Shown here in pieces: positions 31,962 through 41,169 of a stretch of 47,696 nucleotides of DNA. A program made the position numbers and the translations under genes. Below the pieces are notes generated by a model that saw only the letters and a list, made by a program, of their open reading frames with translations, did no database searches and was not told the DNA's origin. Source of the stretch: JBAVQS01 sp049694275 (GTDB taxonomy: Bacteria > Chloroflexota > Anaerolineae > UBA4142 > SHND01). Positions within the stretch are counted from its first letter, which is position 1; each line of letters opens with the position of its first letter. The stretch covers positions 1-47,696 of the forward strand of contig JBAVQS010000031.1 of assembly GCA_049694275.1 (NCBI GenBank), written 5' to 3'.

Positions 31962-32669
31962 TCAGGCCTTGTCATGCGGAAATCGAATCTGGCTCTTTTT
32001 CCGCCGCTCTTCGCGCTTCATCGACAGGTGCTCATACTGCCGGTGGAGGAGGACGGCGAGAAGACCCCCCACGACCCCCGCCCCCGCGGCGACGAGCACC
32101 TGGCTCGGATCGACGATCAAGACGACGAGGGCGACCATCGCGCCGGAAAAGAGACCGTCGATGATCACGACGATCTCGCGCTGTTCGGCCCCGCCCACGC
32201 CACGCAAATCATAGGCGGGCAAATCGTCAAAAGCCGGCCAGTAGAGATACGGCTCGGTCTCGGGGGCGCGCTCGACAAAGTAGCGATGGATGCGGTTGAT
32301 GGCGCGCAGGTACTCGGTCCCCTGCATGCTCCGTTCCAGGAGGCGGTGGAAGGTGATCGCGCCGAGCACCACAACGCCAACGGCCGCCGCCAGCGCGGTT
32401 TCAAGAAAATCGCGCGGGGCGAGCTTGAACTGAAAGGCGGCGACGAGCACGCCGACAATCGTCGTCGTCAGAGTGAGGAAGAGGGTGGTCCGGCGGTCGG
32501 CCGTTTCGCGCGTTTCGAGATAGAGCGCGCACAGGCGTGTATGCTCGGCGAGGAGAAAGGTGGTCGCATGGTTTTCCTGGGGCTCGCGCCCACTCGCCGC
32601 GTTCCCGGCCTTTTGGGCGGCCAGGGCGGAGCGAATCTGCTGCACGACGGCTCGGGTAGAAGCACTCAT
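31962..32669 (-). CDS. Membrane protein of unknown function
   Basis: 235 residues with four hydrophobic segments in two pairs (about 65-85, 90-110, then 170-190, 195-215) separated by a soluble stretch of about 55 residues containing YLRAINRIHRYFVERAPE. The tail is basic (KREERRKKSQIRF). GGAG about ten bases before ATG 32669 supports the start. No family recognised. It lies between the nurA and RlmI-like genes on one strand. Confidence 0.7.
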   Translation of the reverse strand: MSASTRAVVQQIRSALAAQKAGNAASGREPQENHATTFLLAEHTRLCALYLETRETADRRTTLFLTLTTTIVGVLVAAFQFKLAPRDFLETALAAAVGVVVLGAITFHRLLERSMQGTEYLRAINRIHRYFVERAPETEPYLYWPAFDDLPAYDLRGVGGAEQREIVVIIDGLFSGAMVALVVLIVDPSQVLVAAGAGVVGGLLAVLLHRQYEHLSMKREERRKKSQIRFPHDKA

Positions 32670-32753
32670 TGAGATGGCTCCTCTCCTGGCTGAGCGGGCG
32701 TTCGTGACGCTCGCCCCTTTCCTGTACAAGCGAGAGGCGCCAGGGGGTATGGG

Positions 32754-33851
32754 TCAATCGACAAAGCGACGCTCGCTGCGGTCGATGCGAATGTCTTCGC
32801 CCAACACATCGGCGATCATCGGCAGATAAATATCATACATCTTTTGCTTCGTCAAGCGCACTTCAAGGTCGGAAACATACGCGAGGGCGTTATAGACCTG
32901 CAAGCCGCCGTAATCGCCGCGGAGGATTTCGATAATCGGGACGACGCTGTCCGGCGCAGCCAGATCAAACTCCAGGTCGCCAATGCGCTCCGGCCGCCCC
33001 ACGCGGGAGGCGAGGACATCGACGCGCAGGGCATCGTCCAGGTCGTTAAGCCGCACAAAGAACGAAACAATCGCCGGCTCGGACTTGACGTTGGCATTCT
33101 GCAACAGCACGGTCGAAGCGCCCGCGCTGAAACTATACGTGCCGAGGACGACCGGGGTCGAATAGCCCATCTTGCTCTCGGTCAATTCGTCAAAGAGCGC
33201 GCTGTCCGAAATCTCCTGAATCTCGGCGTCACTCCGCCCCAGCCGCTTTTGCAAAATCTTGCTAAAGAGCGCCTGCCGGTTTGTCTTGGCGATCGAGATC
33301 AAGTGGATATTGCGCCGTTCACAACACTCGAACAGGTCGTGATAATCGTTGAGGAGAATGGTCGCGTAATCACGGTCTTCCGGGACGCCGTCGCCGCGCA
33401 GCGGATACAACTGGGGCAGTGTGCCATAGAGCGCGCCGTCGAGATAGAGAATGCTCCCCTCCGGGATTTTCGCGGCAAACTGTTTCGCCAGCCCAATCTC
33501 CAAACTCTGGCGCATGAGGTCGGCAAAGCGGTCCATGGTCGAGGAGCGCACGGTGCCGGGCAGAATCTCGATGTCGGTCAACCGCTCGTTGAGCTCTTCG
33601 CCGATGAGGAGCGCCTGCGCGACAAACAGGGTCGAGCCGTTGACGAGGTCGGCGCGGCGGCTTGACCCATCGACGGCATATCCCGGCAGCTTGGCCCCTT
33701 CCCGCCTGAGGGGAAGCGGGGTGTGCCAGTGCCGCGCCACCTCCGCCTTGAAGCGCGGGTCCAACTTGCGCTCGCTGAGATGGAGGTTATCCTTGAGCGC
33801 CTGCTTTTTGTCCGCCAGCCGGTTTGTCAACTGATCGATGAAAGTGGTCAT
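32754..33851 (-). CDS. nurA: NurA-domain nuclease
   Basis: 365 residues. YAVDGSSRRADL (about 53-64) is the NurA metal-binding motif; ILYLDGALYG and a late STVLLQNANVKSEP-type region complete the fold. NurA is a 5'-3' exonuclease that normally works with the HerA translocase in end resection; herA is not adjacent and not in the window. AAGGAGAG seven bases before the ATG fixes the start. It is first in a unit with the membrane protein and the RlmI-like gene, with a long structured leader. Confidence 0.85.
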   Translation of the reverse strand: MTTFIDQLTNRLADKKQALKDNLHLSERKLDPRFKAEVARHWHTPLPLRREGAKLPGYAVDGSSRRADLVNGSTLFVAQALLIGEELNERLTDIEILPGTVRSSTMDRFADLMRQSLEIGLAKQFAAKIPEGSILYLDGALYGTLPQLYPLRGDGVPEDRDYATILLNDYHDLFECCERRNIHLISIAKTNRQALFSKILQKRLGRSDAEIQEISDSALFDELTESKMGYSTPVVLGTYSFSAGASTVLLQNANVKSEPAIVSFFVRLNDLDDALRVDVLASRVGRPERIGDLEFDLAAPDSVVPIIEILRGDYGGLQVYNALAYVSDLEVRLTKQKMYDIYLPMIADVLGEDIRIDRSERRFVD

Positions 33852-33898
33852 TTGCCGCTCTCCTTACTGCGCCATTCAAATACCCGACGAGATTTCTC

Positions 33899-33961
33899 AC
33901 CCACGGCTCAAAGGCCGTCGGACCCTAGGTCCCCATGGGGCTATGGACAAAAAACGTGGGT
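33899..33961 (-). other. Structured leader of the nurA unit
   Basis: Outer arms ACCCACG (33899-33905) and CGTGGGT (33955-33961) enclose three palindromes: CGGC/GCCG (33904-33917), GGACC/GGTCC (33920-33932) and CCCCATGGGG (33931-33940). Flanks resemble the GTCATTTCGA repeat family, so this may be a decayed repeat. It lies within the roughly 165-base untranslated leader. The whole gap 33852-34283 holds only this, the two promoters and the repeat at 34093-34172. Confidence 0.55.
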
Positions 33962-34024
33962 TCGAAATGACATGCGTAACGTGAATAACAGGCAAAGCCT
34001 GATTCCATTGGAACGTTTGGTCTA

Positions 34025-34053
34025 ATTATAACGGAACATTTGTACGGCGTCAA
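34025..34053 (-). promoter_or_regulatory. Strong promoter of the nurA unit
   Basis: TTGACG (complement of 34048-34053), 17 bp, TATAAT (complement of 34025-34030). Start near 34018. Confidence 0.75.
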
Positions 34054-34092
34054 TGGCGGCAGAACAAGATTCCAGGGCGTTTCACTTCTCTG

Positions 34093-34172
34093 CTGTCATT
34101 CTGAGCATAGCGAAGAATCTCGTCTGCGCGAACGAGATTCTTCGTCGCAAAAGGCGCTCCTCAGAATGACAG
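34093..34172. repeat. Nested palindromic repeat, GTCATTCTGAG type, copy 2
   Basis: CTGTCATTCTGAG (34093-34105) pairs with CTCAGAATGACAG (34160-34172), and CGAAGAATCTCGT with ACGAGATTCTTCG inside. The right-hand part GCAAAAGGCGCTCCTC matches GCAAAAGACGCTCCTC in the copy at 26460-26580. Confidence 0.85.
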
Positions 34173-34234
34173 AATGTCACTGGCGCAAACCGAGATTTTC
34201 CCAGGATGGCGTAGCGGCTCATAGGCCGTTGATG

Positions 34235-34240
34235 TATAAT
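34235..34240 (+). promoter_or_regulatory. -10 box of the racemase gene
   Basis: TATAAT, giving a start near 34247 and a leader of about 37 bases with GGAAGGGGAGAAGG. The -35 region is poor. Confidence 0.5.
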
Positions 34241-34283
34241 CTGTGTCGAACGACAAGTAGCAGGAAGGGGAGAAGGACACCCC

Positions 34284-34991
34284 ATGAAAACCATCGGTCT
34301 GATTGGCGGAATGAGCTGGGAATCCTCCGCCGAGTATTATCGCCTCATCAACGAACGGGTTCGCGAACGGCTGGGCGGCTTACATTCCGCGGCAAGCCTC
34401 CTGTATTCGGTCGATTTCGCCGAGCTAGAGGTGCTGCAGCGTGAGGCGCGCTGGCAGGAGGCTGCCGAGATGATGTGCCAGGCGGCGGAGCGCCTTCAGG
34501 CGGGGGGCGCGGATTTCATCGTCATCTGCGCCAATACGATGCACAAGGCAGCGGATGCCATGCAAGCCCGCGTCCGCATTCCGCTACTGCACATCGCCGA
34601 CGCCACCGCCGAGCGGGTCAAGGCGCAGGGTATGACACGCATCGGCCTCCTCGGCACCCGCTTTACCATGGAGGAGGATTTCTATACGGGGCGGCTGACG
34701 GACCGGTATGGTTTGCAGGTCCTCATCCCGCCGACGGCCGAGCGCGAACGGGTGCACCGCGTGATCTATGACGAGCTCTGCCTGGGCAAGATCAATCCGA
34801 CCTCCAGGGCCGAGTATGTCGAAATTATGGAGGGGCTGGTCCGCGCAGGCGCGGAAGGGATCATCCTCGGCTGCACCGAGATCGGGCTCTTGATTCATGA
34901 CACGGACAGCCGCGTGCCGCTCTTTGACACGACGCGCATTCACGCCGAAGCGGTCGTCGATTATGCGCTGGCCGGGGAAATCAGCAAATAG
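34284..34991 (+). CDS. Aspartate/glutamate racemase-family protein
   Basis: 235 residues. Two-cysteine, cofactor-independent racemase layout: GLIGGMSWESSAEYY (5-19), the first catalytic Cys in VICANTMHKAAD (about 75-86) and the second in ILGCTEIGLLI (about 193-203). This pattern fits broad-specificity amino-acid (aspartate-type) racemases. A purine-rich ribosome binding site precedes the ATG. It is alone; D-amino acid for the cell envelope or metabolism are both possible. Confidence 0.9.
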   Translation: MKTIGLIGGMSWESSAEYYRLINERVRERLGGLHSAASLLYSVDFAELEVLQREARWQEAAEMMCQAAERLQAGGADFIVICANTMHKAADAMQARVRIPLLHIADATAERVKAQGMTRIGLLGTRFTMEEDFYTGRLTDRYGLQVLIPPTAERERVHRVIYDELCLGKINPTSRAEYVEIMEGLVRAGAEGIILGCTEIGLLIHDTDSRVPLFDTTRIHAEAVVDYALAGEISK

Positions 34992-35013
34992 AATGATTTT
35001 GTTGGCGAACGCG
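34991..35013. repeat. Half copy of the TTGTTGGCGAACGC repeat
   Basis: GAATGATTTTGTTGGCGAAC followed by GCG; the same string in inverted form ends the element at 46418-46560, and 37031-37146 has both arms. It begins on the last base of the racemase stop codon. Confidence 0.7.
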
Positions 35014-35128
35014 CCGGGCATCAGAGCATCAGAGAATGGAATTCTCCGCCTCAACGTGAGAGGTCGCCTCAGCGACCGAGGATGAGTTTGCTCACAGAGT
35101 GATTGAAATCGCACAGGCATCGACATCC

Positions 35129-36853
35129 ATGAATCGCCCCCGCACCCTGGCGCCGGTCACGGGCATCCTGGTCCTGATCGTTCTGCTCCTGGGCTGTGCG
35201 CGCCGCGCCCCCATGCCCACACCGGTTCCGACCCGTACCCCACAGGCCCAGGCACGCGCCCCGCGGGTCATTGCGCGGCCCGTGCCCACGAACACCCCGC
35301 GCGCCGTGAGCGGTGCCTCGCCCGTTGCACGCGCCACACCCACGCCGACCCGCCTGCCCCGCGCAACCGTCACCGCAACCCACCGCCAGGGCGGCGAATG
35401 GCCGGGAAGCGAATGGGTGACCACCACGCCGGAAGAACAGGGGATGGATTCCGCCCGGCTCGCCGCGATGATCGACGAGATCCGCCGCGCCGGATACAAC
35501 ATGCACAGCCTGACCATCGTGCGGCACGGGGCTATCGTCGCCGACGCCTACCTGTATCCGTACCAACCCGGCATCAAGCACTCACTCTACTCCTCCACCA
35601 AGAGCATCGTCTCGGCCCTCGTTGGCATCGCCATCGCGCAGGGATCCCTCCCCGGCGTCCAGGCCACGCTCGGGCAGCTCTTTCCCGAACAGGCCCAGGT
35701 GAACGCCGATCCGGTCAAGCGCGGGATTACCCTGGAGCAGTTATTGACCATGACCTCGGGGCTCGATTGGCCGCTTGGTTCCAGCGCGGCCGACGATGCG
35801 ACGCTGCAGATGGAAACATCGGCGGACTGGGGCCAGTACATCCTGAACCGCCCCGTCGCCGACCCACCGGGGACGGTCTGGAACTATAGCAACGGGGGCG
35901 CGCACCTCACGTCGATCATCGTCGAGCACACCACCGGCGCCAACACGCTGGAATTTGCGCGGGCAAACCTGTTCGAGCCGATTGGCATTCAGGATGTCGC
36001 CTGGTCCGTGGACCCGCAAGGAACAAACCTGGGAATGGGAGGGCTGCGGCTGACCCCCCATGACATGGCGCGAATCGGCTATCTCTATCTCCATCAGGGA
36101 GAGTGGAACGGACAGCAGATCGTTCCGAGCGCATGGGTGACCACCTCCACCGTCCCCCACGTCCACAGCACCTGGGGCTGGGATTACGGCTATCTGTGGT
36201 GGATCCCCCTGGCCGATACGTATGCGGCGTTTGGCAGCGGCGATCAATTCCTTATCGTCGTCCCCAAACAAGGGCTCGTCGTCGTGGTGACCGCCGGGAT
36301 CGTCACCGACGACGATAACTCGATTCCGATCAAGCTGCTCCAGAACTATATCCTGCCCGCCGTTCAGAGCAACGGGCCGCTCCCGCCCAACCCGAATGCG
36401 CAAGCGCAACTGAGCGATGAGATTGCCGCGGCGGCTGCGGCCCCGCCCCCCTCCCCGGTCGCGCCTCCCGGCGACACGGCGCGTGTGATCTCGGGCAAGA
36501 CCTTTACGCTGACCGATAATCCGCTGGGGTGGCAAGCGCTGGCGTTCACAACGCCCGGCGGGAACGAGGCGCGCTTGACCCTCACCGCGAACGGGCAAGC
36601 CGTCGATCTGCGCGTGGGGCTGGATGGGGATTATCGCCTGACCGATGGGATTCAGTCGCTCGGAAACGATTACTTTGACGGCCCGATCGCAGCGCGGGGA
36701 ACGTGGCAGGACGAGCATACGCTGGCGCTAGAGCTCCAGCCGCTCGGCTGGGCAGACCGCTACAACACCACGCTCGCCTGGCAAGGGGGCCGGGTGACGG
36801 TTACGGTGCACTCGCTGATCGACGGGACGGACATAGAGATGGAGGGGCGGTAA
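35129..36853 (+). CDS. Lipoprotein serine hydrolase, beta-lactamase class C type
   Basis: 574 residues. Lipoprotein signal with lipobox LLGC (Cys about 24), a Pro/Thr/Arg-rich linker (about 25-95), then a serine beta-lactamase-like domain (about 100-420) with SxxK in YSSTKSI and the YxN motif in WNYSNGG; the third motif may be FGSGDQ. A beta-rich C-terminal domain (about 450-574) follows a Pro-rich hinge. It is likely a membrane-anchored extracellular esterase or peptidase; antibiotic hydrolysis is not implied. ATG 35129 is preferred as it starts the signal peptide; GTG 35099 is an alternative. No clear ribosome binding site. Confidence 0.85.
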   Translation: MNRPRTLAPVTGILVLIVLLLGCARRAPMPTPVPTRTPQAQARAPRVIARPVPTNTPRAVSGASPVARATPTPTRLPRATVTATHRQGGEWPGSEWVTTTPEEQGMDSARLAAMIDEIRRAGYNMHSLTIVRHGAIVADAYLYPYQPGIKHSLYSSTKSIVSALVGIAIAQGSLPGVQATLGQLFPEQAQVNADPVKRGITLEQLLTMTSGLDWPLGSSAADDATLQMETSADWGQYILNRPVADPPGTVWNYSNGGAHLTSIIVEHTTGANTLEFARANLFEPIGIQDVAWSVDPQGTNLGMGGLRLTPHDMARIGYLYLHQGEWNGQQIVPSAWVTTSTVPHVHSTWGWDYGYLWWIPLADTYAAFGSGDQFLIVVPKQGLVVVVTAGIVTDDDNSIPIKLLQNYILPAVQSNGPLPPNPNAQAQLSDEIAAAAAAPPPSPVAPPGDTARVISGKTFTLTDNPLGWQALAFTTPGGNEARLTLTANGQAVDLRVGLDGDYRLTDGIQSLGNDYFDGPIAARGTWQDEHTLALELQPLGWADRYNTTLAWQGGRVTVTVHSLIDGTDIEMEGR

Positions 36854-36854
36854 C

Positions 36855-37007
36855 AGGTCGCAGGCTACAGGCTACAAGTCGCAAGACACAGGCGGCAGGC
36901 GACAGGTCACAGGTCACAGGTCGCAGGTCGCAAGACACAGGCGGCAGGCTACAAGGCACAGGTCACAGGAAGCAAGTCGCAGGGCGCAGGCTACAGTCAC
37001 AGGCTAA
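36855..37007. repeat. Degenerate tandem array of CAGGTCG/CAGGCTA units
   Basis: About 20 imperfect 7-8 base units (CAGGTCA, CAGGTCG, CAGGCTA, CAAGTCG) over 150 bases directly after the serine hydrolase stop. No gene lies in 36854-37155; the rest is the palindrome at 37031-37146. Confidence 0.8.
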
Positions 37008-37030
37008 TTGAGACGCCGATTTCAATGACT

Positions 37031-37146
37031 CTGTTGGCGAACCCTGATTCCGTAGGGGCGTGGCCTTGCGACCGAAGGGAGTCCCCATTGGATGCCCGCC
37101 CCCGAGGGCAACCACGAGGGATTGCCCCTACGCGTTCGCCAACAAC
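37031..37146. repeat. Nested palindrome with GTTGGCGAAC ends
   Basis: Outer arms GTTGGCGAAC (37033-37042) and GTTCGCCAAC (37134-37143), inner arms CGTAGGGGC (37051-37059) and GCCCCTACG (37124-37132). It ends ten bases before the helicase stop codon and could fold as a terminator-like structure for that gene. Confidence 0.75.
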
Positions 37147-37155
37147 ATCTTTCAA

Positions 37156-40100
37156 TTATGGGGAGACTGGGGGCGCGACGGCTTCGTGGGCGGCCTTGAG
37201 GCTTGTCACGGCCTGGCGGGCTTGCTCAGTAAGTTGATTCAAGCGGCCGCGCAGGGACTCGCGCGTGCTGTCCGCGATCTGGTGATAGTAGGGGTCGTCG
37301 GCGCGGGGCGCGAGGCCGGGCTCAAAGGCCAACTGCAAGAGCGCGGCCCAGGGGAAGTGATGGCGCTGCAGCCCGCGGACCGCCTGCTCGTTGAACGCCG
37401 TCGGATACACTCCGCCATCAAAGAGCTCGGGTTGTTGCCCGAGCGCAATCTCGACCATGGCCGCCTGGCACAAGAGCCGCTGCCCCCGCGCTCGCTCGGC
37501 GAGATAGACGCCCATCGCGCGATGGTTCAGCATCTCGGCCTGGTGTGCGCGTGTCTCGGCGACCTGCGCGGCAAAGAGCTGGCCGGCGCGCTCGCGGAAC
37601 AGATCGTCGATGGCCGGAGCGGCATTCCCCGATTTGAGCATCCCTTCCAGTTGCGCAAGAGTCTCGATGGGGGCGGGATCGGTTTCGCCGTCGCGTGGGG
37701 CATACCACGCGCGGAGAGGGATGTCGCCGTCCGATGCACAGCGCACGACCGGCGCGCTTGCGCCACCTTCCGGGGCCGGCGCCACGGCAAGCAGATCGGC
37801 CAGCAAAGGGCTGCCGTAGGATATAAAGCGCACGGTATCGGGATGCTCGTCAAAGCAGGCCGGCGAAAAGGTGACAGGGAGAGTTTGGCCGCGCCAGGCA
37901 AGGAGGTAAGCGCCCTTCATCCCTGGATCGGAACGGAAGAGGCGTCCGGTAGCGACCGATTGCGTGAGCAGCCGCTCCAGGTCGGCAAGCGTGACCGGCG
38001 AGACAGGGCCAGGGTGATAGTCTTCCGGTTCGAGGAACTGGTCAAGGTTCAGCGACTCGACCTCGCGGTCCTGGAGCCGCTGCCGAAGCGCAGCAATTTC
38101 CTGTTCCAGGCGAGCCTGGCGCTCGGTCGCGGGGAGCATGGCGAGGCGGCGGGTCATCTCGCCCACCTCCGCCAGAATCGGCTGCAGGTCGCCGACCACC
38201 ACCTCGAACCAGTCGATGCGATCCGCCAGCCGCTGGTAGATCAAATCCTCGATAGTATTCTCATAGAAATAGTTCGAGATCCAGACCTCGGGATACTCTT
38301 GCCCAATCCGGTCGATACGGCCGATGCGCTGCTCGACCCGCATCGGGTTCCAGGGCATGTCATAGTTGACGAGGACGCCGCAGGTTTGCAGGTTTAACCC
38401 TTCACTGGCCGATTCCGTGCAGAGGAGGATGCGAACCTTGCCGGCGCGAAAATCGTTCTTGACCTGCTCCTTGGTCGTATCGGCCCAGATCATCCCTGTC
38501 CACACCTCACCCCCGCGCCCCGAATAGCACGCCACCTGGGTCCCATACACCTCGCGCAACTGGTCGCGCAGGTAATCCATCGTGTCGGTGTACTGGGTAA
38601 AGACGATGACCTTGTCGCGCTGCATAAAGACACGGTTCAGCTCGGTCTTGAGCTGTTCCAGCTTGGAATCGGCGCTGCTCAGGGCACGCAGCTCACGAAC
38701 AAAGTCCGCGACGTAATCCAGCTCCTGCTTGAACCGCGCCCGGTCCCCCTCCCCCAACCCCTCTTCGGCCAGGTCGAGGTCCAGTTCCTCCTGTTCCACA
38801 TCGTCGTCGTCATAGATCTCGTCGGGGCGGAGGACGCCGCGCAGGAATTTCAGCCGGCGCTCCAGGCTGCACCGGACGGCGTAAAAGCTGCTGGTCAAGC
38901 GCCGCCGGTAGATGGTCATGATAAAGCCGAGGCCGCGCCGCTCGTTCTCGTACTTTTGATAAAAGTTGCTCGTGTACTCTTCGATGCGCGTATAGAGCTT
39001 TTCTTCCTCCGGTCGCAGCGGAATCCGCTCCAGATGCGGCCGGCGCGTGGGGACATTGGCATGGAGGATGCCCCGCCGCTTGTACTCGCGCAACAGCGCG
39101 CGGGTATTGCGCAGGATATAATGCCGCAGCGGGGTATGCCGGCGCGCGAACTCTTGCACATACGGCTCGGCCGCCTGGCCCAGATTTTGCAAGCGCCGGA
39201 CGCGCTCCCCCGGCCGGTTCGGCAGCTCGTCCAGTTCGGCCCACTTGACCGGGCCCAACTCGGCCTGCGCCTGCGCCGCAAAGGTCGGGTCCGGGTCGGG
39301 CTGGGTGGCGAGATGGTCACGCACGAGGTCAAAGATCAACTCCCAATCGGCGCCGGCAAAGGGCTTGCGCATCTCTTGAAAAAAGTTGAGGAAATTATCC
39401 TCGTCCGCGCGCCAGCGGCCGCCGAGGCCGAGGACGGTGAGCAGGTCCCACACTTCGAGGGGATGCACCTGCATGGGGGTGGCGGTCATCAGGAGGAGGC
39501 TCGCCGCCTTACGCCGGGCATTGAGCTCATTCAGCAGCCCGAGGAGCCGGTTGGGGCGATAGGCCCGCTCCTTGAAATCCTTACGCCGGGCGTGGTGCGC
39601 CTCGTCCACCACCACCAGGTCCCAGCCCTTCGCGACCAGGAGCTCGTCGCGCCGGTCCCCGCGCTTGGCAAGCTGACTCCCCGCGAGGAGGACATCGAAC
39701 GCATCCCAGGGGTTGCCATTCGGCGCAGAGAGGGGCGCGTCATGCACATCCCAGAACTTGTTCACATCATAGCGCGGCACGTCGAGCGAGAATTTTTCGT
39801 ACAGCTCTTGCTGCCACTGCTTGACGACCGATTTGGGCGCGAGGATCAGGCAACGCTTGACACGGCCGGAGAGGAGCAACTGGCGAATGACAAGACCCGC
39901 TTCGATGGTCTTGCCCAGGCCGACCTCATCGCACAACAGTGCGCGGTCCGGAAAGCGCCCGATGACCTCCTGCGCCACGCGCGTCTGGTGCGGCCAGGGG
40001 ACAATGGCGCAGGTAGCCGCGCCGAGCGACGCGGCGTTGGGGAGAAACGGGGCATCCCGGACGAATTGAAAACGCAGGCGCTCCGCTTCGGGGACGCCTG

Positions 40101-40863
40101 TCTCGACAGGGGACTGCGTCTCGTGCGCCGGCGGCGCGCTCGGTTCCGGTTCCAGCGGGTCATGGGTAGGCGCCTGCGCGGGGCGATATTGGAGCAGGCG
40201 CTCGCGGACAGCCTGCGGAATATCCAGCGCGATCCAGTCCGGTTCCTCCCCCTGCCACAGCCGGTCAAAGCGGATAGCGACCTGGGCGAGATAGGGGCGC
40301 GTTTCATTCCAGGAGAAATAGACGGAAAAGGTTTCGTAATTGTGCTGCCACGCGGTCTCGGATTCATTCACGCTGCCGCTGAACGCAATCCGATTTTCTC
40401 CGGCATCGGTAAAGATACCGATCTTGGGGTGGTAATAGTCCTGCGCCTGTGCGGCGGGGACCGGTCGCCCGTTCCGGTCGCGCGGGAGGACTACCTTGAT
40501 GTCGAGCAGGCCCTCGGCCACCATCCAGGCCATCACTTCCAGGCGCTGGCGGAGGAGGGCATCCTGCGGATCGGCAAAGTGCTGGAGCAGGCGCTCGGTG
40601 ACGCGCGCCTTGAGGTCGTACCCCTGCTGGATGGCCTCGACATCCCGTTCGTCGAGCGATGCGCCGACGAGCAGGCGCATGTGTCCCCCATTCCGAATCA
40701 GCCGCGCGACGCCGGCGGCGGCGACCGCGAGCGCGCTCGACGAGAAAAAGCCGGCGCTCCGGTCATACCGGACGCTGGCGGAGAGCGCTGGAATATAGAA
40801 ATTGTTCAGCGGGTCATCCGCCGGACCGTAATAGATGCGAAAGGGATAATCGGTGAGTGCCAT
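37156..40863 (-). CDS. PLD-SNF2 helicase, probable defence-island protein
   Basis: 1235 residues. N-terminal phospholipase-D-like domain (about 1-200) with the half-site HPK (145-147) and GSVNES (163-168). SF2/SNF2 helicase core: DEVGLGKT with Walker A K318, DEAH at 420-423, LLMTATP (about 457-463), then the second lobe with VIVFTQYTDT (about 752), ILLCTESASEGLNLQ (about 812) and the arginine-finger motif QRIGRIDRIGQ (845-855). A long helical C-terminal region follows. The layout resembles RapA/DrmD-like helicases of anti-phage systems. A nearby DUF1156 DNA methyltransferase supports a restriction-like defence role, which is inference. Confidence 0.9.
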   Translation of the reverse strand: MALTDYPFRIYYGPADDPLNNFYIPALSASVRYDRSAGFFSSSALAVAAAGVARLIRNGGHMRLLVGASLDERDVEAIQQGYDLKARVTERLLQHFADPQDALLRQRLEVMAWMVAEGLLDIKVVLPRDRNGRPVPAAQAQDYYHPKIGIFTDAGENRIAFSGSVNESETAWQHNYETFSVYFSWNETRPYLAQVAIRFDRLWQGEEPDWIALDIPQAVRERLLQYRPAQAPTHDPLEPEPSAPPAHETQSPVETGVPEAERLRFQFVRDAPFLPNAASLGAATCAIVPWPHQTRVAQEVIGRFPDRALLCDEVGLGKTIEAGLVIRQLLLSGRVKRCLILAPKSVVKQWQQELYEKFSLDVPRYDVNKFWDVHDAPLSAPNGNPWDAFDVLLAGSQLAKRGDRRDELLVAKGWDLVVVDEAHHARRKDFKERAYRPNRLLGLLNELNARRKAASLLLMTATPMQVHPLEVWDLLTVLGLGGRWRADEDNFLNFFQEMRKPFAGADWELIFDLVRDHLATQPDPDPTFAAQAQAELGPVKWAELDELPNRPGERVRRLQNLGQAAEPYVQEFARRHTPLRHYILRNTRALLREYKRRGILHANVPTRRPHLERIPLRPEEEKLYTRIEEYTSNFYQKYENERRGLGFIMTIYRRRLTSSFYAVRCSLERRLKFLRGVLRPDEIYDDDDVEQEELDLDLAEEGLGEGDRARFKQELDYVADFVRELRALSSADSKLEQLKTELNRVFMQRDKVIVFTQYTDTMDYLRDQLREVYGTQVACYSGRGGEVWTGMIWADTTKEQVKNDFRAGKVRILLCTESASEGLNLQTCGVLVNYDMPWNPMRVEQRIGRIDRIGQEYPEVWISNYFYENTIEDLIYQRLADRIDWFEVVVGDLQPILAEVGEMTRRLAMLPATERQARLEQEIAALRQRLQDREVESLNLDQFLEPEDYHPGPVSPVTLADLERLLTQSVATGRLFRSDPGMKGAYLLAWRGQTLPVTFSPACFDEHPDTVRFISYGSPLLADLLAVAPAPEGGASAPVVRCASDGDIPLRAWYAPRDGETDPAPIETLAQLEGMLKSGNAAPAIDDLFRERAGQLFAAQVAETRAHQAEMLNHRAMGVYLAERARGQRLLCQAAMVEIALGQQPELFDGGVYPTAFNEQAVRGLQRHHFPWAALLQLAFEPGLAPRADDPYYHQIADSTRESLRGRLNQLTEQARQAVTSLKAAHEAVAPPVSP

Positions 40864-40917
40864 AAGTCCTTGACCTTGCCGCGCTTTTATGCTACCCTTT
40901 TTGCAAGGGAGATGAAC

Positions 40918-41169
40918 ATGCCCATATCTGCATTTGCGAAACCAGATCTACCGCTAGCGGTTCGTATTGCATTTGACGAGTTGGATTTGCAGCAGCTGAC
41001 TATCTTTGCGCGCCATTCCCCAGCCCGGCGCCTGGCAATGATGTTTGACCTCTGCGACTTTGCGCGCAGTCTGGTTGTTGCTTATGAGCGCCAAAATCAT
41101 CCAGATCAGAGTGAACAAGAGTTGTGGAGAAGCGTCCGGGCGCGCATCGAGCTATCCTATGTCCCCTAA
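40918..41169 (+). CDS. Small protein paired with a nucleotidyltransferase
   Basis: 83 residues (85 if the upstream in-frame ATG 40912 is used; AAGGGA at seven bases favours 40918). Helical, with SPARRLAMMFDLCDFARSLVVAYERQNHPDQSEQELW, a pattern I recall from short proteins commonly encoded just before minimal nucleotidyltransferases. It overlaps the next gene by 11 bases. Both genes run opposite to the rest of the island. A partner or antitoxin role is plausible but unproven. Confidence 0.72.
   Translation: MPISAFAKPDLPLAVRIAFDELDLQQLTIFARHSPARRLAMMFDLCDFARSLVVAYERQNHPDQSEQELWRSVRARIELSYVP

Noticed and set aside
35129..36853. Antibiotic-resistance beta-lactamase
   Set aside because: The third active-site motif is atypical and class-C-like esterases and peptidases are common; resistance is not supported.
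36855..37007. Possible CRISPR array
   Set aside because: Units are 7-8 bases, imperfect and without spacers; it is a degenerate tandem array.
37156..40863. Complete DISARM or BREX system
   Set aside because: No drmA, drmB, pglZ or brxC gene is present; only the helicase type and a methylase resemble parts of such systems.
38956..40917. Long plus-strand frame opposite the helicase, continuous with the small protein at 40918
   Set aside because: Only the last 83 residues follow a ribosome binding site; the rest is antisense to the helicase.
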